Assembly: GCF_040187885.1 (NCBI RefSeq)
Contig: NZ_JBDPLH010000010.1
Span: forward strand, 152,016 to 216,015
Length of the DNA stretch: 64,000 nucleotides
Direction: 5' to 3'
Source: Roseateles_E cavernae
GTDB lineage: Bacteria > Pseudomonadota > Gammaproteobacteria > Burkholderiales > Burkholderiaceae_C
Made by a program: the position numbers and the translations under genes. The notes beneath the pieces are model-generated. The model searched no databases and was not told the DNA's origin. It saw only the letters and a program-made list of their open reading frames with translations. Positions 57,877 to 64,000 of the stretch are shown here, one piece after another; position 1 is the first letter of the stretch; every line of letters begins with the position of its first letter.

Positions 57877-58798
57877 GGGCCGCCTCACGCAGGCAGGCCA
57901 TCAGCTGCTCGCTGGCCGGCGTGCGCAGCCGGCCGCGCATCGTGATGAGGCCCACCGGCGGCAGCTCGATGCCGACCGCGATCTTCAGCACCTTGACCAG
58001 CCCCTGACGCTCGAAATGCAGGGCCACCGAGCGGGCCCAGAAGCCGAGCGCGCGGCGCTGCTGCATGAAGTTCAGGGTGACCAGGAAGGAGGCGGATTCG
58101 ACGATGTCGGCCGGCGGGTTCAGCCCGTTCTTGTAGAACTGCTGGTTCAGCTTGATGCGCGACGAGGCCCAGGGCGGCGGCATCACCCAGGGCTCGCCAA
58201 CCAGGTCCGCCCAGCGGGGTCGGGTCTTGCCTGCCAGCCCATGGCCGGCCGGCGCGACGATGCACATCGGCTCCTCGTACAAGGCCTCCATCTCCAGGTC
58301 CGGCGCCGCATAGCCGGGCTCGAGCCGGCCGACGAAGAGATCCAGCTCGCCAACCCGCAGACGCGGCAGCAAGCGGGTCAGGTCGCCCTCCTCGATCGCC
58401 ACCGTGGTCTGGGCCGAGCGCGCCTTCAGCAGCGCCACCGCACGCGCCAGCAGCACCGGCGTGGCCACCACCATCGCACCGACGCTGGTGCGCCCGGCCG
58501 CGCCGCTGGCCACCGCAGCGATCTCGTCGCGGGTGCGCTCATAGTCCGACAGCACCGAGCGCGCGAAGCGCACCACGGCCAGGCCGTAGGCGGTGGGCTC
58601 GGTGCCACGGGTCGAGCGGACGAACAGGTCCAGCTCGAACAGGCGCTCGATCTCGGCCAGGGTCTTGGAGACGGCCGGCTGGGTCAGCGCGAGGAACTCC
58701 GCAGCCCGGCCCAGATGGCGGAACTGGTCCAGCGCCACCAGCAGCTGCAGATGGCGCAGCTTCAGGTTGGAGCGCATCACGCGGTCGATCTTGCTCAT
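57794..58798 (-). CDS. LysR-family regulator (GbpR-like) of the hexarate-type cluster
   Basis: 334 aa. HTH (LRHLQLLVALDQFRHLGRAA; LALTQPAVSKTLAEIERLF) and ligand-binding domain (LFVGRLEPGYAAPDLEMEA; FLVTLNFMQQRRALGFWA). It resembles the GbpR-type regulators of sugar and aromatic-acid genes. Its last 27 codons run antisense to the end of the pqqU-like gene; the Ala/Pro/Arg-rich C-terminus (SAPTAARSAPAPARRSGRSP) looks like an extension gained by read-through. Divergent from the TTT binding-protein operon, which it probably controls via the palindrome at 58816-58829. Confidence 0.88.
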   Translation of the reverse strand: MSKIDRVMRSNLKLRHLQLLVALDQFRHLGRAAEFLALTQPAVSKTLAEIERLFELDLFVRSTRGTEPTAYGLAVVRFARSVLSDYERTRDEIAAVASGAAGRTSVGAMVVATPVLLARAVALLKARSAQTTVAIEEGDLTRLLPRLRVGELDLFVGRLEPGYAAPDLEMEALYEEPMCIVAPAGHGLAGKTRPRWADLVGEPWVMPPPWASSRIKLNQQFYKNGLNPPADIVESASFLVTLNFMQQRRALGFWARSVALHFERQGLVKVLKIAVGIELPPVGLITMRGRLRTPASEQLMACLREAALTNSATSAPTAARSAPAPARRSGRSPR

Positions 58799-58815
58799 GG
58801 CTGTTTTCCGCTACA

Positions 58816-58829
58816 TGCCGAATTCGGCA
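58816..58829. promoter_or_regulatory. Perfect 14-bp palindrome in the LysR/TTT divergent gap
   Basis: TGCCGAATTCGGCA is fully self-complementary and lies 18 bp upstream of the LysR ATG and about 92 bp upstream of the binding-protein ATG. It is the expected place and form for a LysR recognition site, which also autoregulates. The rest of the 123-bp gap holds the downstream promoter. Confidence 0.6.
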
Positions 58830-58921
58830 AGAAGACAGTCCTATTCCTCATTGGATCGCCATGATAAGAGCACCAACAATGGGCCGAAGCCAGATCACAA
58901 ACCCAGCAGGAGACAAGCACC

Positions 58922-59908
58922 ATGACGATCAAAGGATCCAGCCGCCGCCAGTTCGTTCTCGGCACCGCCGCCGCCCTGGCCCTGCCCTTCGGCCGCGCGC
59001 TGGCCAGCAGCTATCCCGAGCGACCGATCACCTTCGTCTGCCCCTGGCCCGCCGGTGGCACCGCCGACGCAACGATGCGCGCGCTCTGCGCCGTGGCCGC
59101 CAAGACCCTGGGCCAGACCATCGTCGTCGACAACAAGGCCGGCGCCTCCGGCATGCTGGGTCTGCGCAGCATGGCCTCGGCCAAGGCCGATGGCTACACC
59201 ATCGGCCAGATCCCGATCTCGGTGGCCCGCTTCTCGCAGCTGGGCAGCGTGCCGCTGGATCCGCTGAAGGACCTGAGCTATATCGCCCGCGTCTCGGGCC
59301 AGACCTTCGGCATCGTCTGCCAGGCCTCGGCGCCGTGGAAGGACATCAAGGAGCTGGTGGCCTATGCCAAGGCCAATCCGGGCAAGCTCACCTATGCCAG
59401 CGCCGGTGTCGCCGGCGCCACCCATGTGGGCATGGAGGAGTTCGCACAGGCCGCCGGCATCGAGATGCTGCACATCCCCTACAAGGGCGGCGCGCCGGCG
59501 CTGCAGGGCGTGCTGGCCGGCGAGGTGAACCTCTTGATCGACTCGACCTCCTGGGCGCCCCATGTCCAGGCGGGCAAGCTGCGCCTGCTGGGCACCTTGG
59601 GCGCCAAGCGTACCAACGACTTCAAGGAAGTGCCCACGATCAGCGAGCAGGGCTATCCGGTCGTCGTCGATGCGCCCAATGGCATCGGCGGCCCGAAAGG
59701 CCTGGACCCGGCCATCCTGGCCAGGCTGCGCGCCGCCTTCAAGCAGGCGGCCGCCAGCCCCGAGTTCGCCGCAGCCTGCGACAAGATCGACGCGCCGCTG
59801 ATGTATCTGGACGGCCCGGACTATGAGAAATACGTGGCCCAGACCGTGGTCAAGGAAAAGGTCTTGATCGAGCGGCTGAAGCTGCGCGAGCTGCTGGCCA
59901 AGGGCTGA
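58922..59908 (+). CDS. Tripartite tricarboxylate transporter (Bug/TctC) solute-binding protein
   Basis: 328 aa. Export signal with a twin-Arg start (SSRRQFVLGTAAALALPFG), suggesting Tat export. Bug-family features: YPERPITFVCPWPAGGTADA, VVDNKAGASGMLGLRSM, ISVARFSQLG, YASAGVAGATHVGMEEF, MLHIPYKGGAPALQGVLAGE, and PNGIGGPKGLDPAI. It binds a carboxylate or sugar acid. No TctA/TctB membrane genes are in the window, as is common for Bug proteins of this group. First gene of the acid-sugar module, 5 nt ahead of the dehydratase, so its ligand is probably that pathway's sugar diacid. Confidence 0.9.
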   Translation: MTIKGSSRRQFVLGTAAALALPFGRALASSYPERPITFVCPWPAGGTADATMRALCAVAAKTLGQTIVVDNKAGASGMLGLRSMASAKADGYTIGQIPISVARFSQLGSVPLDPLKDLSYIARVSGQTFGIVCQASAPWKDIKELVAYAKANPGKLTYASAGVAGATHVGMEEFAQAAGIEMLHIPYKGGAPALQGVLAGEVNLLIDSTSWAPHVQAGKLRLLGTLGAKRTNDFKEVPTISEQGYPVVVDAPNGIGGPKGLDPAILARLRAAFKQAAASPEFAAACDKIDAPLMYLDGPDYEKYVAQTVVKEKVLIERLKLRELLAKG

Positions 59909-59913
59909 ACACC

Positions 59914-61443
59914 ATGAACGATGCGCCGCTGATACGCCTGCACGCGCGGGACAATGTGCTGATCGCGCGCCGCGCCATCGCGCTGGGCGAGGCGCTGCCG
60001 GGTCTGGCCGCCCGGGCCCGTGCCCAGGTGCCGGCCGGCCACAAGATCGCCGCCCGGGCCATCGCCGAGGGCGAGGCCGTGCTGAAGTACGACACGGTGA
60101 TCGGCTTCGCTGCACGCGCGGTCGAGGCCGGCGAGTACCTGCACACCCACAACATCCGCCACGAGGAGCGGCACGAGGGCTATGCCTACGAGTTCGGCAC
60201 CGATCTGAAGCCGGTGGCCCTGCTGCCGCAGGACCAGCGTGCCAAGTTCATGGGCATCGTCCGCGCCGACGGCCGGGTCGCGACGCGCAACTACATCGGC
60301 CTGATCGCCTCGGTGAACTGCTCGTCCACCGTGATCCACAAGGTCGCCCAGTGGTTCACGCCGGAGCGGCTGGCGGCCTATCCGAATGTCGACGGCGTGG
60401 TCGCCTTCGCACAGACCAGCGGCTGCGGCATGTCCTCGCCCAGCGAGCATTTCGATGTGCTGCGCCGCACCTTGGCCGGCTATGCGCGCCACCCGAATCT
60501 GGGTGGCGTGATCGTCGTCGGCCTGGGCTGCGAGCGCAACCAGGTGCCGGAGCTGATGGCCTCGCAAGGCCTGGACGAAGGCCTGCAGCTGAAGAGCTTC
60601 GTGATGCAGCAGACCGGCGGCACGCGGGCCACCATCGCGGCCGGCATTGCGGCGGTCGAGGCCATGCTGCCGGCGGCCAACGACATCCGGCGCGAGCCGG
60701 TGCCGGCCAGCCATCTGAAGATTGGCCTGGAATGCGGCGGCTCGGACGGCTTCTCGGGCATCAGCGCCAATCCGGCGCTGGGCGCGGCGATGGACATCCT
60801 GGTGGCCCATGGCGGCACGGCCATCCTGTCGGAGACGCCGGAGATCCACGGTGTCGAGCATCTGCTGACACGCCGTGCGGTCAGCGAGGCCGTCGGCCGC
60901 AAGCTGCTGGACCGGCTGGACTGGTGGAAGCGCTACACGGCCGGCCACAACGGCCAGTTCAATGGCGTGGTCGGCCCGGGCAACCAGGCCGGCGGCCTGG
61001 CCAATATCGTCGAAAAATCGCTGGGCTCGGCGATGAAGGCCGGGACGACGCCGCTGCGCGCGGTCTACGAATACGCCGAGACCATCACCGAGCGCGGCTT
61101 CGTCTTCATGGACTCACCCGGCTACGACCCGGTGGCCACCACCGGCCAGATCGCCAGCGGCGCCAACGTCATCTGCTTCACCACCGGCCGCGGCTCGATG
61201 TTCGGCTCCAAGCCGGCGCCGACGATCAAGCTGGCCTCGAACACGCCGATGTTCGAGCGTCTCGGCGAAGACATGGACATCAACTGCGGCCAGGTGATCG
61301 ACGGCCGGCTGAGCATCGAGCAGATGGGGCAGGCCATTTTTGAACACATCCTGCGCACGGCCTCCGGTGAAGCCACCTGCAGCGAGAAACTGGGCCTCGG
61401 CGACCATGAGTTCGTCCCCTGGCATCTGGGCATTGTGAGTTGA
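59914..61443 (+). CDS. UxaA/GarD-family sugar-acid dehydratase (galactarate or altronate type)
   Basis: 509 aa. N-terminal SAF-like domain (residues about 8-85; HARDNVLIARRAIALGEAL and LHTHNIRHEER), then the UxaA catalytic region: RADGRVATRNYIGLIASVNC, AFAQTSGCGMSS (metal/Cys area), VIVVGLGCERNQ, GLECGGSDGFSGISANPALG, and GNQAGGLANIVEKSLGS, closing with FVPWHLGIVS. Enzymes of this family remove water from galactarate (giving 5-keto-4-deoxy-glucarate) or altronate. A TTT binding protein upstream and an HpaI-type aldolase downstream fit a hexarate route. Exact substrate not determinable. Confidence 0.88.
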   Translation: MNDAPLIRLHARDNVLIARRAIALGEALPGLAARARAQVPAGHKIAARAIAEGEAVLKYDTVIGFAARAVEAGEYLHTHNIRHEERHEGYAYEFGTDLKPVALLPQDQRAKFMGIVRADGRVATRNYIGLIASVNCSSTVIHKVAQWFTPERLAAYPNVDGVVAFAQTSGCGMSSPSEHFDVLRRTLAGYARHPNLGGVIVVGLGCERNQVPELMASQGLDEGLQLKSFVMQQTGGTRATIAAGIAAVEAMLPAANDIRREPVPASHLKIGLECGGSDGFSGISANPALGAAMDILVAHGGTAILSETPEIHGVEHLLTRRAVSEAVGRKLLDRLDWWKRYTAGHNGQFNGVVGPGNQAGGLANIVEKSLGSAMKAGTTPLRAVYEYAETITERGFVFMDSPGYDPVATTGQIASGANVICFTTGRGSMFGSKPAPTIKLASNTPMFERLGEDMDINCGQVIDGRLSIEQMGQAIFEHILRTASGEATCSEKLGLGDHEFVPWHLGIVS

Positions 61444-61453
61444 GACCCCATCG

Positions 61454-63123
61454 ATGAGTCATGACCTGACCCTGCGCAATAGCGAGCTGCTGCGCTCCTG
61501 CAACTTCATCGCCGGCACCTGGTGCGCGGCGGCCTCCGCAGCGCGGCTGCCCGTTGTCAATCCGGCCGATCAAAGCCTGATCGCCGAGGTGCCGGACAGC
61601 GCCGCCGCCGACGCGCAAGCCGCCGCCGACGCCGCGCACGCGGCCTTCCCGGTCTGGCGTGCCACGCCGGCCAAGGCGCGCGCGCAGATCCTGAAGCGCT
61701 GGCTGGCGCTGATCCTGGAACACCAGGACGATCTGGGCCGGCTGATCTCGCGTGAACAGGGCAAGCCTTTCGCCGAGGGCAGGGGTGAGGTGCTGTATGC
61801 GGCCAGCTATGTCGAATGGTTTGCCGAGGAGGCCGTGCGCATCTGCGGCGATGTGATCGCCGCGCCGGTGGCGGGCCGGCAGATGCTGGCCATCAAGGAG
61901 CCGGTCGGCGTGGTCGCGGTGATCACACCCTGGAACTTCCCGGCCGCGATGATCGCCCGCAAGATCGCGCCGGCGCTGGCGGCCGGCTGCACCGTCGTCG
62001 CCAAGCCGGCCGAGGACACGCCGCTGACCGCGCTGGCGCTGGCGCGCCTGGCCGAGCTGGCCGGGCTGCCGGCGGGTGTCTTGAACATCGTCTGCGCCTC
62101 GCGCGCGCAGACGCCGGTGGTGGTGGACGCGTGGCTCAAGGACGGGCGCGTGCGCAAGATCAGCTTCACCGGCTCGACGCCGGTGGGCAAGCATCTGGCG
62201 CGCGAGTCGGCCGCTACCCTGAAGAAGCTGTCGCTGGAGCTGGGCGGCAACGCGCCCTTCATCGTCTTCGACGATGCCGATCTGGACGCCGCCGTCACGG
62301 GGCTGATGGCTGCGAAGTTCCGAAACGGCGGCCAGACCTGCGTCTGTCCGAACCGGGTCTATGTGCAGGACGGGGTGTTCGAGGCTTTTGCCGACAAGCT
62401 GNTACCCTGAAGAAGCTGTCGCTGGAGCTGGGCGGCAACGCGCCCTTCATCGTCTTCGACGATGCCGATCTGGACGCCGCCGTCACGGGGCTGATGGCTG
62501 CGAAGTTCCGAAACGGCGGCCAGACCTGCGTCTGTCCGAACCGGGTCTATGTGCAGGACGGGGTGTTCGAGGCTTTTGCCGACAAGCTGGTGGCTCGGGT
62601 CAGCGCGCTCAAGGTCGGCCCGGCCAGCGAGGCCGATGCGCAGATCGGCCCGATGATCAATGAGCGCGCGGTCGAGAAGATCCTGCTGCATATTGCCGAT
62701 GCCGTGGCCCAGGGCGCGCGGCTGCTGACCGGCGGCACCCGCGTGCGCGAGGAGCTGGGCCCCAACTATGTGGCGCCCACCGTGCTGGCCGAGCCCTCGG
62801 GCGCGGCCCTGGTCTGCGGCGAAGAGACTTTTGGCCCGGTGGCGCCGCTGTTCCGTTTCAGGACCGAGGCGGAAGCGATCGCGCTGGCCAATGACACGCC
62901 CTTCGGCCTGGCCGCCTATTTCTATTCGCAGGGCGTACAGCGCATTCACCGTGTCGCGGCGGCGCTGGAAGCGGGTATCGTCGGCATCAACGAGGGTGCG
63001 GTGGCGGCGGAGGCTGCCCCCTTCGGCGGTGTCAAGGAATCGGGTTACGGCCGCGAGGGTTCGCGCCACGGCCTGGACGACTATATGCATCTCAAATATC
63101 TCTGCCAGGGTGGCCTGGCCTGA
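61454..63123 (+). CDS. Aldehyde dehydrogenase (GabD-like), interrupted by an assembly duplication
   Basis: As given, the frame breaks at the N (62402) because 187 bp are repeated on both sides of it. Removing the N and one copy (188 nt) leaves 1482 nt, an intact 493-aa enzyme. Features: VITPWNFPAAMIARKIAPAL (Asn), KPAEDTPLTALAL, ISFTGSTPVGKHLA, LSLELGGNAPFIVFDDADL (Glu), FRNGGQTCVCPNRVY (Cys), CGEETFGPVAPLF, and ESGYGREGSRHGLDDYMHLK. It groups with succinate- and 2-oxoglutarate-semialdehyde dehydrogenases. In this operon it may oxidise a semialdehyde from the aldolase or a dehydration route. Confidence 0.88.
62215..62589. repeat. 187-bp exact direct repeat flanking a single N (assembly artefact)
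   Basis: 62215-62401 and 62403-62589 read identically base for base as far as I can follow, separated only by N. Both copies encode the same part of the aldehyde dehydrogenase (LKKLSLELGG to FADKL). Two contig ends that overlap but were joined with a gap symbol give exactly this pattern; a real duplication would not restore a full-length frame on removal. Confidence 0.9.
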
Positions 63124-63134
63124 TCGATCACACC

Positions 63135-63932
63135 ATGAGCAACTCATTCAAGGCCGCGCTGCAGCGCGGCGACGCCCAGATCGGTCTGTGGCTGTCTATG
63201 GCCCAGTCCTACAGCGCCGAGATCTGCGCGACGGCCGGTTTTCAATGGCTGCTGATCGACGGCGAGCATGCGCCCAACGATGTGCGCTCGACCCTGGCCG
63301 CGCTGCAGGCGGTGGCCGCCTATCCGGCCCATCCGGTGGTGCGGGCGGTGCAGGGCGAGACCGCGCTGATCAAGCAGCTGCTGGACATCGGGGCCCAGAC
63401 CTTGCTGGTGCCCATGGTGGACACGGCCGAGCAGGCGCAGGCCCTGGTCTCGGCCTGCCGCTATCCGCCGCAGGGCGTGCGCGGTGTCGGCTCGGCGATC
63501 GCCCGGGTCTCGCGCTGGAACGCGCGCAAGAACTATCTGGACGAGGCCAATGACGAGGTCTGCCTGCTGGTGCAGGCCGAGACCGTCACGGCGCTGCGCA
63601 ATCTGCAAGCGATCTGCGCGGTGGACGGTGTCGACGGCGTCTTCATCGGCCCGGCCGATCTGGCCGCCTCGATGGGCCATCGCGGCAAGCCCGGCCACCC
63701 GGAGGTGCAGGCGGCGATCGAGCAGGCCATCCGCACGATCACGGCCAGCGGCAAGGCGGCCGGCACCCTGACCAGCGATGTGGCGGCGGCACGGCGCTAT
63801 CTGGCGCTCGGCGCACGCTTTGTCGCAGTCGGTATCGATGTCAGCCTGCTGGCCCAGGCCAGCCGAGGTCTTGCCGCCGAGTTCGGCCTGGGCGAGGCGC
63901 CTCCGGCCCAGCCCAGCTCTGCCGCCTACTGA
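63135..63932 (+). CDS. HpaI/HpcH-family class II aldolase (2-keto-3-deoxy acid type)
   Basis: 265 aa TIM-barrel aldolase. Family residues: IGLWLSMAQSYSAEI, LLIDGEHAPND (metal/catalytic His), VVRAVQGETALIKQLLDIGA (with the substrate Arg), LVPMVDTAEQAQALV (PMVDT), GVRGVGSAIARVSRW, LLVQAETVTAL (metal Glu) and FIGPADLAASMG (metal Asp). GarL and HpaI cleave 2-keto-3-deoxy-glucarate or 4-hydroxy-2-oxo acids to pyruvate plus an aldehyde (tartronate semialdehyde for GarL). It follows the dehydratase and ALDH genes, 11 nt after the latter, so the pathway cleaves a keto-deoxy sugar acid. Confidence 0.9.
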   Translation: MSNSFKAALQRGDAQIGLWLSMAQSYSAEICATAGFQWLLIDGEHAPNDVRSTLAALQAVAAYPAHPVVRAVQGETALIKQLLDIGAQTLLVPMVDTAEQAQALVSACRYPPQGVRGVGSAIARVSRWNARKNYLDEANDEVCLLVQAETVTALRNLQAICAVDGVDGVFIGPADLAASMGHRGKPGHPEVQAAIEQAIRTITASGKAAGTLTSDVAAARRYLALGARFVAVGIDVSLLAQASRGLAAEFGLGEAPPAQPSSAAY

Positions 63933-63960
63933 AACCAATAGCAAGAAAGCGAACGAACCC

Positions 63961-64000
63961 ATGAAGACCTACAAGATCGCGGTGATTCCCGGCGACGGCA
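63961..64000 (+). CDS. Start of an isocitrate/isopropylmalate/tartrate dehydrogenase-family gene (cut by window end)
   Basis: Only 13 codons are visible: MKTYKIAVIPGDG. The KIAVIPGDG start is diagnostic of the decarboxylating beta-hydroxyacid dehydrogenase family. Next to a sugar-diacid module the tartrate dehydrogenase (TtuC) branch is the likeliest member, but leuB or an isocitrate dehydrogenase cannot be excluded. It starts 28 nt after the aldolase stop and is probably co-transcribed. Confidence 0.6.
   Translation, partial: MKTYKIAVIPGDG

Noticed and set aside
62215..62589. True tandem duplication inside the aldehyde dehydrogenase
   Set aside because: Identical copies around an N and a perfect frame after removal point to a contig-join artefact.
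1..64000. tRNA, rRNA, CRISPR or prophage genes
   Set aside because: I saw no tRNA-like cloverleaf, rRNA segment, regularly spaced repeat set, integrase or phage structural gene by eye; weak or divergent ones could be missed without a covariance search.

Overview
The window is about 64 kb of very GC-rich DNA, densely packed with genes that carry strong G/C third-position bias and many 1-4 nt start/stop overlaps. TRAP and TTT solute-binding proteins, TonB-dependent receptors, a NodT-type RND operon, LysR, GntR and TetR regulators, and DedA-rhodanese and DUF1016 genes all fit a betaproteobacterium of the order Burkholderiales. A plant- or soil-associated Roseateles/Pelomonas/Mitsuaria-like organism is likely; this taxonomic call is inference from gene content only. 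No rRNA, tRNA, CRISPR array or complete insertion sequence was seen. One N at 62402 shows the sequence comes from a draft scaffold.

Layout. 1-6.4 kb: the end of an unidentified gene, a redoxin plus DsbD/ScsB-type periplasmic reductase pair, an orphan family-5 solute-binding protein, a thioesterase and a frameshifted DUF3616 gene. 6.5-22.7 kb (all minus strand): a 16-kb run of acid-sugar catabolic genes. Its upstream half (22.7-14.4 kb) is GntR, ltnD, otnK, otnC, otnI, denD and a TRAP transporter, which together form the described L-threonate/D-erythronate route to DHAP. Its downstream half (14.3-6.5 kb) is an ApnO-like oxidoisomerase, a second TRAP binding protein, an aldehyde dehydrogenase, an SDR, a RuBisCO-like protein, a second DUF1537 kinase, a second GntR and a small membrane protein. 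This half matches the described D-apionate pathway (oxidoisomerase, then kinase, then RuBisCO-like protein).

22.9-32.2 kb: an unrecognised 491-aa protein, a TonB receptor with an FHS-type sugar permease, and a convergent operon of a periplasmic sugar-binding protein with a two-component system. 32.4-40 kb: accessory and housekeeping genes, including a DUF1016 nuclease-like gene, a RIO kinase, a histidine kinase with an ETR1-like ethylene-binding-type membrane domain, a mini endonuclease V homologue with altered active-site residues, a decayed small gene, a REP-like palindrome and a DedA-rhodanese fusion. 40-43.6 kb: two YcaC-like hydrolases, a pirin and a divergent LysR regulator. 43.6-50.5 kb: an RND efflux operon with a divergent TetR regulator.

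50.6-57.9 kb: two orphan exported or membrane proteins, then a sigma-54 activator divergent from a sorbosone/glucose-dehydrogenase-like enzyme, a cytochrome c and a PqqU (PQQ receptor) homologue. A good -24/-12 promoter and upstream inverted repeats lie in the gap between them. 57.8-64 kb: a LysR regulator divergent from a TTT binding protein, a galactarate/altronate-type dehydratase, an aldehyde dehydrogenase, an HpaI-type aldolase and the start of a tartrate/isopropylmalate-dehydrogenase-like gene. This is a third acid-sugar module. The aldehyde dehydrogenase gene is interrupted by a 187-bp exact repeat around the N, almost certainly an assembly artefact.
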